19,398 nt of DNA from positions 1-19,398 of the forward strand of contig JADHUD010000015.1 in assembly GCA_016784705.1 (NCBI GenBank), written 5' to 3'. The notes under the pieces are model-generated. The model searched no databases. It had not been told where the DNA came from and saw only the letters and a list, made by a program, of their open reading frames with translations. The stretch is from Spirochaetia bacterium. GTDB lineage: Bacteria; Spirochaetota; Spirochaetia; JABMQR01. Of the stretch, positions 1 to 7,828 are shown one piece after another (the first letter of the stretch is position 1; every line of letters begins with the position of its first letter). Both the position numbers and the translations under genes were made by a program.

Positions 1-35
1 GTACGAGTGATTCTAATCGCTGTATGGGGGGATTT

Positions 36-1496
36 TTATTTACGGCGCCAGAAATACGGTGTAAAAAGAATGAGAACAGTATAAATTTCAAGACGTCCGG
101 CCATCATGGCAAAACTTAAAAACCATTTGATATATGGGGGGAAAAATGCATAATTCATAGTAGGACCGACTAAAGAAAATCCTGGACCGATATTACCCAC
201 TGTAACCAGCGCTGTGGAAAAACTTGTTTCCAGATCATAACCGGCGGGGGCGGTCGAAATAATCGCAGTAGTAAGCAATAAGAACATTATATATAAAAAT
301 ACGAACCCAACAACGGTGTAAAAAAAATCTTTACCTATGGGAACTCCATTTAAACGGGTGCTGAACACTCCCCGTGGATTTGCCTGCTGTTTCATCTCAG
401 TTATCGCTTGTTTGAACAGAGTTGCTATGCGGACAACTTTTATACCGCCTCCTGTAGAACCGGAACATCCCCCGATAAACATTAATGCAAATAAGATATA
501 TTTTGAAAAAGCAGGCCATAAATCAAAATCAGCGGTTGCAAAACCTGTTGTGGTTAAAACCGAAGCAACCTGAAATGAGGAATAGCGCAGACTTTCTCCA
601 AACCCTGAGTATACTTTACCTATAAGCGGAAGAGCAGCCAAAACTGATGCAACTGCAAATATCAATAAATATGCTTTAAATTCAGTATTTTTTTTAAATT
701 CAGAAAAATTACCGATGAGCATTCGGTAATACAAACCGAAATTTAATCCTGCCAATACCATAAATACTGTAATAACAATATCTATATAAGTGGAATTGTA
801 GTATCCGACACTTGCATTTTTTGGTGAAAATCCACCAGTGGCAAGAGTGCCGAAAGTATGGGTAAGAGAATCAAATAAATCCATTCCACCAAACATAAGC
901 AAAACTGTTTCAAGGATAGTTAATCCGATATAGATAACCCATAACATTTTAGCCATATAAGTTATTTTGGGAGAGATTTTATCCATAGTCGGGCCGGGTG
1001 ATTCAGCGCTGACCATTTTTACCCCGCCAACACCCAGAAGAGGAATTATAGCAACGGTTAAAACTACAAATCCCATTCCTCCGAGCCAATGGGTGAGTGA
1101 CCTCCAGAAAAGGATAGATTTTGGTAAACTTTGAATTTCCGTTAAAATTGAAGCTCCTGTGGTAGTAAACCCAGACATTGTTTCAAAATAAGCTTCAGTA
1201 TAGGAAGGGATTGCACCGGAAAAATAAAATGGTAATGCACCAGCTGCCGAAGCAATAACCCAGCTGATTGTAACCATTAAAAAACCATCTTTGGAGGAAA
1301 ATTGATTACTTTTAATTTTTTTTGTTATTAGGTATACAACAATTCCAATAATTGAAACAATTAATATGGTATATAAAAAAGCGGCAGCATAGATGTATTC
1401 ACCATTAAAATAGGCAATCCCCAATGGAAAAATCATAAAGCCGGAAATCACCAGCATTAATATTGATATAATATTAAATACAACTGCAAAATGCAT
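36..1496 (-). CDS. trkH: TrkH-type potassium channel/transporter subunit
   Basis: Membrane subunit of the Trk/Ktr K+ uptake system, which imports K+ across the inner membrane under control of the RCK protein encoded just upstream. The 486 aa length matches the usual ~480. The four pseudo-repeated pore loops are visible: TTTGAS (about 111-116), ATGGFSP (219-225), TTTGFAT (315-321) and TVGNIGPG (432-439). Each carries the filter glycine. The conserved CSGSTGGGIKVVR loop (344-356) follows the third pore, and hydrophobic helices fill the rest. The ATG lies 2 nt after the trkA stop, with GGGG about 9 nt upstream inside trkA, so translation is probably coupled. The protein ends in a basic WRRK tail. 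I see no clear terminator in the 35 bases left after the stop. Family assignment is firm; TrkH versus KtrB naming is less so, although the partner is a full-length two-domain TrkA, which favours TrkH. Confidence 0.95.
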   Translation of the reverse strand: MHFAVVFNIISILMLVISGFMIFPLGIAYFNGEYIYAAAFLYTILIVSIIGIVVYLITKKIKSNQFSSKDGFLMVTISWVIASAAGALPFYFSGAIPSYTEAYFETMSGFTTTGASILTEIQSLPKSILFWRSLTHWLGGMGFVVLTVAIIPLLGVGGVKMVSAESPGPTMDKISPKITYMAKMLWVIYIGLTILETVLLMFGGMDLFDSLTHTFGTLATGGFSPKNASVGYYNSTYIDIVITVFMVLAGLNFGLYYRMLIGNFSEFKKNTEFKAYLLIFAVASVLAALPLIGKVYSGFGESLRYSSFQVASVLTTTGFATADFDLWPAFSKYILFALMFIGGCSGSTGGGIKVVRIATLFKQAITEMKQQANPRGVFSTRLNGVPIGKDFFYTVVGFVFLYIMFLLLTTAIISTAPAGYDLETSFSTALVTVGNIGPGFSLVGPTMNYAFFPPYIKWFLSFAMMAGRLEIYTVLILFTPYFWRRK

Positions 1497-1498
1497 AG

Positions 1499-2899
1499 TT
1501 AAACCCCAAAAATAGACTCAAGACGTTTTATGGTATCACTTCTGGTAATTAATACAATATGGTCATTCGGCTCTATTGCCAAATCTCCATGAGGAATAAT
1601 ATTCAATTCTCCTCTTGAAATCAGTATTATTAAGGTCTCTTTTGGAAACTTAATATTTTTTATTAATTTATTACAAAGTGGGGATGTTGAAGATATTTCA
1701 AATTCAATTATCTCAAAGGGGCTTCCGGAAATATTATAAATACTTTTAATATTTCCTTTACGAATAACTTTTAAAATAGTATTTACCAGCACATCATTAA
1801 TACTGACTGAAACATCTATTCCAAGACTTTCAGATATTCGTCGATATGCTATTGTTTCTACCAATGATATAGATCTTGCAGCACCCTCTTTTTTTGCATA
1901 CATTGCAGTAATGAGATTCAGCTCCTGATTTCCGGTAGTCGCTATAACCAGATCATAATCTTTTAATAGTTTTTCTTCCCAAATTTCTTCCTGAGTAATA
2001 TCTGCATGTGTTACCATTGCCTGGGGATAATGCTCAGTTAAGAATTGACACTGCTCATAGTCACTGTCAATAAGATGAAGTTTTTTCACACGGTCTTTAG
2101 AAAAACGCTTCATTATTTTACCAATGAACTTTGTCTCATCCTCTTTGTAGTAACCGAGATAGTCTGCTACATAGCAGCCAAGTTTTCCACAGCCAATAAT
2201 TGCAACATCTTTTAATGATACAATAGGTTTGTTGAAATAATTGAAAATCACATTAAAATCTTCTTCAGTTGCTATTACATAAAGCAGCTCATTTCCTTCA
2301 AAAACAGTATCACCGGAGGGAATGATATGTGTATCATCCCGCAACATAATAGGAACCAGGAATGTTGCTTCAATGGCTTCATTTACTTGGTGAAGGTTTT
2401 TCCCTATGAGATCAGAACCGGCTGGTATAGTGAGGTTGCGCATCTGAAGATCTATATTGTCAAACAGCATAACATTACTCAATGCCCCGCGTTCTACAGA
2501 CATAGCAATAACTTTTGCTGCCTCAATTTCAGGATTGATTATATGATTGATACCGAATACCGTATTTGAGCTCAATTGATTATGACTGTAATCAATATTT
2601 CGAACTCTGGCTATAGTGAATATATTTTTAACATTTGAGGCTGCCAACCCGCAGGCAATCATATTTAATTCATCAGATTCTGTAACACTTATAAAGAAAT
2701 CTGCCTTTTCAAGCCCTGCCTGATACAGTACATCAAGCTTATTCCCTTCATCATTAATTACCATGCAATCAAGCTGATTACTTATCTGTTTTGCACGAAT
2801 AGAATTTTTTTCTATGATTGTTACATGTTTACCTTCATTAATAAGCTGTCTGGCTAGATGAAAACCAACTTTCCCGGATCCTAGTATTATTATATTCAT
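1499..2899 (-). CDS. trkA: TrkA, RCK-domain regulatory subunit of potassium uptake
   Basis: Cytoplasmic NAD(H)/nucleotide-binding ring protein that gates TrkH. At 466 aa it is close to the ~458 aa two-module TrkA form. The first Rossmann motif is GSGKVG (7-12), with acidic E30 ending beta-2. The second is GCGKLG (236-241). Each RCK_N half is followed by an RCK_C half (about 140-215 and 385-466). The ATG at 2899 has AGGG about 8 nt upstream. It is the first gene of the trkA-trkH pair, separated from trkH by 2 nt. A perfect TTGACA hexamer lies at 2929-2934 on the minus strand, but 17 nt downstream I find only a poor -10 (TAGGGT), so I did not list a promoter. The upstream neighbour ends in a terminator at 2976-3001, so trkAH is a separate unit. 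Confidence 0.95.
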   Translation of the reverse strand: MNIIILGSGKVGFHLARQLINEGKHVTIIEKNSIRAKQISNQLDCMVINDEGNKLDVLYQAGLEKADFFISVTESDELNMIACGLAASNVKNIFTIARVRNIDYSHNQLSSNTVFGINHIINPEIEAAKVIAMSVERGALSNVMLFDNIDLQMRNLTIPAGSDLIGKNLHQVNEAIEATFLVPIMLRDDTHIIPSGDTVFEGNELLYVIATEEDFNVIFNYFNKPIVSLKDVAIIGCGKLGCYVADYLGYYKEDETKFIGKIMKRFSKDRVKKLHLIDSDYEQCQFLTEHYPQAMVTHADITQEEIWEEKLLKDYDLVIATTGNQELNLITAMYAKKEGAARSISLVETIAYRRISESLGIDVSVSINDVLVNTILKVIRKGNIKSIYNISGSPFEIIEFEISSTSPLCNKLIKNIKFPKETLIILISRGELNIIPHGDLAIEPNDHIVLITRSDTIKRLESIFGV

Positions 2900-2975
2900 T
2901 TTGAAACCCTAAACTACAATAGCTAACATGTCAATAAATAATCTTTTTATAATATTTTCATATGCTCAGGAAGCA

Positions 2976-3001
2976 AAACGGCGGGATTCATCCCGCCGTT
3001 T
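2976..3001 (-). terminator. Hairpin terminator after the aldehyde dehydrogenase gene
   Basis: Perfect 11-bp stem AAACGGCGGGA / TCCCGCCGTTT with a 4-nt loop, starting 30 nt past the aldehyde dehydrogenase stop. Read on the minus strand the stem is followed by TTTTGCTT, an imperfect U-tract. It separates the aminotransferase/dehydrogenase operon from trkA. No plus-strand gene enters it, so the minus orientation is the relevant one. Confidence 0.8.
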
Positions 3002-3031
3002 ATCCGAATTTTTTGCAAGAGCTTCAACTAC

Positions 3032-4417
3032 TTATTTTCCATATTTTTCCCAATGAGCACCGAAAAGTTTGTTTTCATCAGGGACAACAGGTTCGATAGG
3101 TTGTGAAACCCACGTGTAGTTGAGAAAATGTTTCCAGGTAATATTTTCTGAAGTTATGTTTCCACCCCATGAGCCGCAGCCGAGTGTCATGGAAAAAGGC
3201 ATACCATTATCATAATTACCGCTGTTCCCATAGCTCTGAGCCTGTCTTACCATGATTCTGCTGACTTTTACTTTTGCAGCAAGTTCCAGCATCCTGTCAT
3301 CACTTTTTGTATGGATGCCGCAGGAGTGACCAAATCCGCAGAACTCGGTGATTTTTTCTACATATTCAATTGCCTCATGAAATTTATCATACTTCCAGAG
3401 GGTCATAACCGGTGAAAGTTTTTCTGAGGAGAACATGTCTTCAGGGCCGATTTTTTCCCCTAGAACCATCAATATTGTAGTTGATTGAGGAACGTCAAGT
3501 CCAGCCAGGTCTGCAATTTTCATTGCATTCTGGGCAACAATGTCTTTATTCAGATGAACTCCATCAGGCCACATCGCAGCCCGGAGTCTCTCCTTTTCAT
3601 CAGCATTACAGAGATACCCGCCATGAGATTTCAGATTTTCAATAACTTTTTCCCAAACAGTTTTCTGTATTACCACTGAGTTTTCTGAAGAACATGAGGT
3701 GGCATTATCAAAGGTTTTTCCCAGATATATTTTTTTAGCAGCATCCTCAAGATCAGCAGTTTCATCAACTATCATAACAGCATTACCTGCCCCGACACCA
3801 TAGGCTGGTTTTCCTGCTGAGTAGGCAGCTTTAACCATACCGGCACCGCCAGTAGCTACGATGAGATCTACCTCTTTCATGAGTTCCTGTGTAAGTTCAA
3901 CAGAAGGTTCTGTTATACATTGGATTAGATCAACAGGGGCACCGACTTTTTCAAGTCCTTTACGCATAAATTCACAAGCAAGTGCTGTACATTTTTTTGA
4001 ACGCGGATGCGGAGCAAAAATAACTGCATTTCTGGTTTTAAGAATCGGAAGCCCATTTCCCGGTGGTGTTGAGGTTGGGTTTGTACAGGGTGTTAATGCA
4101 CCAATAACACCAACGGGTTTTGCTATTTTTATAAGACCTTTCTCTCTATTTTCTTCTATAACACCAACAGTAGTTACTCCATCAAGGTCTCTGAGAGTTC
4201 CCAGAGTTTTTTTCATATGTTTCAGAAGTTTATTCTCATAGATTCCCATACCGGTCTCTTCTGCTGCAAGTTTTGCACATGCAATTGCATTTTCCTCTTT
4301 GTACACTTCCCAGCCAGCAGCAGCAACCATCTCATCCACCTGTTCCTGTGACCAGAATTCAACTACTTTTTGGGCAGCCCGTGCTTTTTTTAACATTTCC
4401 TGTAAATTATCTGCCAT
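3032..4417 (-). CDS. CoA-acylating aldehyde dehydrogenase (sulfoacetaldehyde/succinate-semialdehyde type)
   Basis: Cytoplasmic NAD(P)-dependent oxidation of an aldehyde plus CoA to an acyl-CoA. At 461 aa it belongs to the EutE/SucD/SauS/AdhE-N superfamily. CTNPTSTP (111-118) and FAPHPRSKK (134-142) are the acylating-type cofactor motifs. The glycine motif is ATGGAGMVKAA (188-198), and the catalytic Cys is C242 in NATSCSSENS. The substrate is inferred from context: the gene is 11 nt behind a taurine-type aminotransferase, and its Shine-Dalgarno AGAGGA overlaps that gene's TAG stop, so the two are translationally coupled. The best guess is sulfoacetaldehyde to sulfoacetyl-CoA (SauS-like). Succinate or malonate semialdehyde are alternatives if the aminotransferase acts on GABA or beta-alanine. 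It lacks the long C-terminal iron-ADH domain of AdhE and has no EutE-like microcompartment context. No CoA ligase, sulfite lyase, Xsc or transporter lies nearby to fix the direction of the pathway. Confidence 0.8.
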   Translation of the reverse strand: MADNLQEMLKKARAAQKVVEFWSQEQVDEMVAAAGWEVYKEENAIACAKLAAEETGMGIYENKLLKHMKKTLGTLRDLDGVTTVGVIEENREKGLIKIAKPVGVIGALTPCTNPTSTPPGNGLPILKTRNAVIFAPHPRSKKCTALACEFMRKGLEKVGAPVDLIQCITEPSVELTQELMKEVDLIVATGGAGMVKAAYSAGKPAYGVGAGNAVMIVDETADLEDAAKKIYLGKTFDNATSCSSENSVVIQKTVWEKVIENLKSHGGYLCNADEKERLRAAMWPDGVHLNKDIVAQNAMKIADLAGLDVPQSTTILMVLGEKIGPEDMFSSEKLSPVMTLWKYDKFHEAIEYVEKITEFCGFGHSCGIHTKSDDRMLELAAKVKVSRIMVRQAQSYGNSGNYDNGMPFSMTLGCGSWGGNITSENITWKHFLNYTWVSQPIEPVVPDENKLFGAHWEKYGK

Positions 4418-4428
4418 CTTTTTATCCT

Positions 4429-5757
4429 CTATTTTTTTATTAGTGTATCGGTAATCAACAGTGCGTCATCAATTTTTTCAATTGCATCATCTATTTGTTC
4501 CTGAGTTATTATAAGCGGAGGAGCAATAAAAATGAAATCCCATTTAGCAAAAAGAGTGAGTCCCAATTCTGCAAGTCTCTTAGTGATGGGGCCGGATACA
4601 TTCCGGATGGAGTCATTAAACCCTGCCAAAGGAGCCCTTGTTTCCCTGTTTGAGGTGAGTTCCAGACAAGCCCAAAGGCCTTTGCATCTAACATCACCGA
4701 TAGAAGGATGTTTCTCTTTAAGTTCTAGAAGTTTTTTATGTAAATACTCGCCATTGACTGCTGATTTTTCAATCAGGTTTTCCTGTCTATATACTTCAAT
4801 ATTTGCAATTCCGGTAGCACAGGCTAATCCATGCCCGCCATACGTTAAACCGCCGACAAATGGATGATCATAAAAGTGATCCCAGAGTTTTTTATTCCAT
4901 ATCATTGCTCCCAGCTGCACATAACCGGAGGTAAGGCCTTTTGCAGTAGTAATAATATCCGGAATTACATCGAAATGCTCTATGCCGAACCATTTACCGG
5001 AACGCCCCCAGCCGCTCATTGTCTCATCAATAACAAGCAATATACCGTTTTCATCACATAGTTGGCGTACACCCTGCATATACTCTTTTGTAGGAATAAT
5101 GATTCCATTTGTACCTACAATTGGTTCCATGAAAATAGCGGCAATGGTATGCGGGCCATCCAGCATTATCTGCGTTTTCAATACTTCAAGACTTCTTCTT
5201 CCGCACTCTTCATCAGTTGTGGATCCAAAAGGGTCATGATACGGGTAGGGTCCAAAAAATTTAACAACACCAGGGATTCCCGGTTCAGCAGCCCATCTTC
5301 TTGGATCACCTGTGAGAGTAATAGCTCCAGCGGTTGCACCATGGTAACCTCGCCATCTTGAATAAATTTTATTTCTTCCTGTGGCGAGTCTGACTGCTTT
5401 TATAGCATTTTCGATAGATTCAGCTCCCCCATTTGCAAAGAATGTATAATCGAGATCGCCGGGAGTTACCTCAGAAATCATTTTTGCTAATTGTGCTTTT
5501 GGTTCAGTACCGAACATAGTTCCCACATAACACAATTTATCCATCTGTTTTTTCATAGCATCAAGAACATGCTTGTTTCTATGACCGATATTTACGTTGA
5601 GCAAACCTGAGCAGAAATCAATATACTTTTTTCCATCTGTATCCCACTGGTATATACCATCCGCTCTGTCCATCATAATAGGGTCAACAGATCTTTGGGC
5701 TTTCCATGAATAAATGACATGTTCCCGATCCATTTTTTTAAGTTCACTTGTTGTCAT
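4429..5757 (-). CDS. tpa: Class III aminotransferase, probable taurine:pyruvate (omega-amino) aminotransferase
   Basis: PLP-dependent fold-type I transaminase of 442 aa. The PLP lysine is K273 in TTAKGLTSGY. D244 of VIDETMSGWGRSGKW contacts the pyridine nitrogen. FANGGAESIENAIK (107-120) and YHGATAGAITLTGDPRRW (138-155) are typical of the taurine-pyruvate aminotransferase branch as I recall it. The expected reaction is taurine + pyruvate (or 2-oxoglutarate) to sulfoacetaldehyde + alanine (or glutamate). I chose ATG at 5757 over a longer TTG start at 5799 because AGGAGGT lies 4 nt upstream of it and the upstream 14 codons look non-family. The coupled acylating dehydrogenase downstream supports an aldehyde product. 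A repeat element (5794-5840) lies in the leader. The taurine specificity is a family-level inference; beta-alanine or another omega-amino acid is possible. Confidence 0.75.
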   Translation of the reverse strand: MTTSELKKMDREHVIYSWKAQRSVDPIMMDRADGIYQWDTDGKKYIDFCSGLLNVNIGHRNKHVLDAMKKQMDKLCYVGTMFGTEPKAQLAKMISEVTPGDLDYTFFANGGAESIENAIKAVRLATGRNKIYSRWRGYHGATAGAITLTGDPRRWAAEPGIPGVVKFFGPYPYHDPFGSTTDEECGRRSLEVLKTQIMLDGPHTIAAIFMEPIVGTNGIIIPTKEYMQGVRQLCDENGILLVIDETMSGWGRSGKWFGIEHFDVIPDIITTAKGLTSGYVQLGAMIWNKKLWDHFYDHPFVGGLTYGGHGLACATGIANIEVYRQENLIEKSAVNGEYLHKKLLELKEKHPSIGDVRCKGLWACLELTSNRETRAPLAGFNDSIRNVSGPITKRLAELGLTLFAKWDFIFIAPPLIITQEQIDDAIEKIDDALLITDTLIKK

Positions 5758-5793
5758 ACAACCTCCTAGATATAGAGAATTAGTAATAAATCC

Positions 5794-5840
5794 AGCCAAA
5801 TATATACAAATATATATAAGTTGGCTTTTGAAATTTCCTC
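5794..5840 (+). repeat. Short copy of a dispersed palindromic element in the aminotransferase leader
   Basis: AGCCAA (5794-5799) and TTGGCT (5821-5826) form inverted ends around an AT-only core of about 21 nt. They are followed by TTTTGAAATTTCCTC (5826-5840). The same AGCCAA start and the identical 15-mer end bound the larger structure at 13667-13820, and the 12-mer TTGGCTTTTGAA (5821-5832) recurs at 13700-13711. No target duplication is evident. It lies 37 nt 5' of the aminotransferase ATG, so it would be in the transcribed leader if the promoter at 5865-5893 is used. Confidence 0.55.
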
Positions 5841-5864
5841 GTCACTATTATTTTCAATTAAGTA

Positions 5865-5893
5865 TTAATACACATTATTGCAGAAATTGTCTA
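5865..5893 (-). promoter_or_regulatory. Candidate sigma-70 promoter for the aminotransferase operon
   Basis: On the minus strand TAGACA (-35, 5888-5893) and TATTAA (-10, 5865-5870) are separated by 17 nt. This predicts a leader of about 100 nt that contains the palindromic repeat. Matches are 5/6 and 4/6, so this is a candidate only. The remainder of the gap to folC (5894-6049) holds a small 6-bp inverted repeat CAAGTG/CACTTG (5969-5983) without a U-tract and nothing else I can support. Confidence 0.35.
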
Positions 5894-6049
5894 TTCTAGC
5901 TTTTGTACAGAACTGATTAAAGTGATATATTATAAGTATTTATAAAAAACTCAAGTACTTCCGCATACCAAGTGCCACACTTGATAATACCTTAAGTTCA
6001 AGAAACGGTCAAATCCCAAGTTGCAGAACGTTGCAAAATTCTTTTATTA

Positions 6050-7405
6050 TTATTTCTGCAGCATATTGTATAGATTCCGTACTTCAGCGGCCATATAGAA
6101 AGAACCAGAAATGAGTATTGGTGAATTATCATGTTCTGATTCTGAATTTACTTTAAATGCAAGATTCAGCGCAACCGCAGGGTCTTTTTCAAGAATAATA
6201 TCGCAATCAAGATTCAATTCACTTTTTTTTCTCAGAAAGAGCGAATATAAAGCATCCGGATTGCTCTCTTTAAAGCTGCCTGGTGTTGATATGATTATTT
6301 TTTTAAAGTATTTGATTGAATAATCAGCCATAATTTCATGATTTTTTCCGAGAACAGCGCCGAATATCAGTATCCCCTCTCTGTTCGGGAATACTTGTCT
6401 GAATGAACCAAATAATTTAATAATTGATTGCTCTGTATGTGCTCCATCAATGAAAACCGGAGGATTTTCCTGAAGAAGTTCCATCCTGCCGGGTATAAAA
6501 GCATTTTCAAGTGCTTTTATTGTATTATTGTCGATATTCTCTCCCGCTGCTTGAAGAGATAGCAGAGCGAGTGCTGCATTCTCAGCCTGAAAGTTGCCGC
6601 GCAGTTTCAGAAAGAGTTGTAAAGGTTCTCTATTTTTCCAATAGATAGTACTTACTTCTCCATGTATAAAAGTTTTTGTAGCTATTGAAACTACCTCATC
6701 CTCTAGAGTGTGTATCTCTGCTTGTAAACTTTCAGCTGATTGTTTGATGATCTTCTGAGCCCTATCTGAAAGGTTCCCCAGTACAACCGGAGTCTGATAT
6801 TTTATGATACCGGCTTTTTCTTTGGCAATTTTCTCAATGGTATCACCAAGAATTGCGGTATGCTCCAACTCAATAGATGTTATCACAGACAATTCCGGCT
6901 GAATGACATTTGTCGCATCTAATCTTCCACCCAATCCGGTTTCAATTACCGCCCAATCACAACGAGTCTCTTTAAATAATAGAAATGAGAGCAGGGTCAG
7001 CAGCTCAAAGGTTGTAGGATTGATGTATCCTTTCTCCTCTGAGAAGGAAAAAGTTTCCAGATGTTCAGTCATGAAATTAATAGTTTCCAACAGTATTTCA
7101 TCAGAAATAAACTGACCGTCAATAGTAAATCGTTCCCGGTAAGTGCTTACATGGGGGGAAACATACAGTCCTGTTCTATAACCTTTAGCAGAGAGTCCGG
7201 CTCTGATAAAAACACCTGTTGATCCTTTTCCCTTTGATCCCGCTATATGTATTGATTTAAAACTTTTTTCCGGGTGTCTGAAATGATCAAGTAATGCAGC
7301 CATTCTATCAAGCCGGTACGTTCTAACCGTATAATGTGTTTTCTTTGCGAGATTAGTGAATGCTTCAAAGTAGGAAAATGCGGTTTCAACATCTGTAAAT
7401 TTCAT
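6050..7405 (-). CDS. folC: FolC: dihydrofolate synthase / folylpolyglutamate synthase
   Basis: Cytoplasmic Mur-ligase-family enzyme that adds glutamate to dihydropteroate and/or folates using ATP. Its 451 aa is slightly above the usual ~420-430. The P-loop is HIAGSKGKGSTGVF (53-66), with GSKGKGS in place of the commoner GTNGKGS. The Mur-type motif ETGLGGRLDATNVI follows at about residue 156, and FIDGAHTEQSI marks the C-terminal domain (usually DGAHNP). The ATG at 7405 has no good Shine-Dalgarno. The bases just upstream instead form the small palindrome GTACTTTAGTAC (7411-7422). It stands alone as a single gene with its own candidate promoter. FolC alone does not tell whether it is mono- or bifunctional, and no folP or folA lies in the window. 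Confidence 0.92.
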   Translation of the reverse strand: MKFTDVETAFSYFEAFTNLAKKTHYTVRTYRLDRMAALLDHFRHPEKSFKSIHIAGSKGKGSTGVFIRAGLSAKGYRTGLYVSPHVSTYRERFTIDGQFISDEILLETINFMTEHLETFSFSEEKGYINPTTFELLTLLSFLLFKETRCDWAVIETGLGGRLDATNVIQPELSVITSIELEHTAILGDTIEKIAKEKAGIIKYQTPVVLGNLSDRAQKIIKQSAESLQAEIHTLEDEVVSIATKTFIHGEVSTIYWKNREPLQLFLKLRGNFQAENAALALLSLQAAGENIDNNTIKALENAFIPGRMELLQENPPVFIDGAHTEQSIIKLFGSFRQVFPNREGILIFGAVLGKNHEIMADYSIKYFKKIIISTPGSFKESNPDALYSLFLRKKSELNLDCDIILEKDPAVALNLAFKVNSESEHDNSPILISGSFYMAAEVRNLYNMLQK

Positions 7406-7455
7406 TAGCCGTACTTTAGTACAGACATGCCTTACTGGTCAATCTTGCTAAAACG

Positions 7456-7484
7456 AAAATAATTCCATTTGTAAGAAATCTCAA
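7456..7484 (-). promoter_or_regulatory. Candidate promoter for folC
   Basis: TTGAGA (-35, 7479-7484) and TATTTT (-10, 7456-7461) on the minus strand with 17-nt spacing, giving a leader of about 45 nt. This is a consensus match only. Confidence 0.3.
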
Positions 7485-7736
7485 CGTTGTAAGACAAGGT
7501 TACTAGTATGTAATACTCCGGGATTCAGGAAATGCTGAACAAAGGAATCTGTATAATCTGTATCATTTGCTGAACCACCTCAACCTATTCGGCTGATTGG
7601 ATAATGCATCTGTTAAAAAACATAGTCAGAAAGTACTTATAATAAAGACATCTTACTCTTTTGGGCTGTCAATAATCGCTGCCAATAATACAATTTCTCT
7701 TGCGAACAGACACAATATAAAGTAGAGTTATATATG

Positions 7737-7766
7737 TTGAAAGGGGTTAGAAAATTAAAGTATTCT
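7737..7766 (+). promoter_or_regulatory. Candidate promoter for the fadD-yhbY-adh cluster
   Basis: TTGAAA (7737-7742), an 18-nt spacer, then TATTCT (7761-7766), giving a leader of about 55 nt before the ATG at 7829. The -10 is weak (4/6). A second, poorer match (TTGGGC, 17 nt, AATAAT) lies further upstream, ending near 7689. Confidence 0.3.
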
Positions 7767-7828
7767 CTAAATTACTTGATTTTATTAATGAATCACCCCA
7801 ATTGATGATTTCAAAAAAGGAGCGGATA

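Larger units (their letters stand above)
7406..7828. other. Divergent intergenic region between folC and fadD (423 bp)
   Basis: No protein gene or RNA gene is recognisable here. It contains the folC promoter candidate, an exact 9-bp tandem repeat AATCTGTAT x2 (7546-7563), an inverted repeat TTCAG-N6-CTGAA (7524-7539), a direct repeat TGCTGAAC (7533-7540 and 7568-7575), and a fadD promoter candidate near the right end. The cluster of small repeats at 7524-7575 could be an operator for either gene or simple sequence noise. Confidence 0.5.

Noticed and set aside
2929..2934. TTGACA hexamer upstream of trkA as a promoter
   Set aside because: No acceptable -10 hexamer lies 16-18 nt downstream, so a single good hexamer in AT-rich DNA is not enough.
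3861..4241. 126-codon plus-strand open frame opposite the aldehyde dehydrogenase
   Set aside because: It is antisense to the conserved catalytic domain, has no ribosome site or family features, and is a shadow frame.
5758..5799. TTG start adding 14 residues to the aminotransferase
   Set aside because: The strong AGGAGGT sits within this stretch immediately before ATG 5757, and the added residues do not resemble the family N-terminus.
5969..5983. CAAGTG/CACTTG hairpin as a folC terminator
   Set aside because: The stem has only 6 bp and no U-tract follows on the minus strand, so termination cannot be supported.
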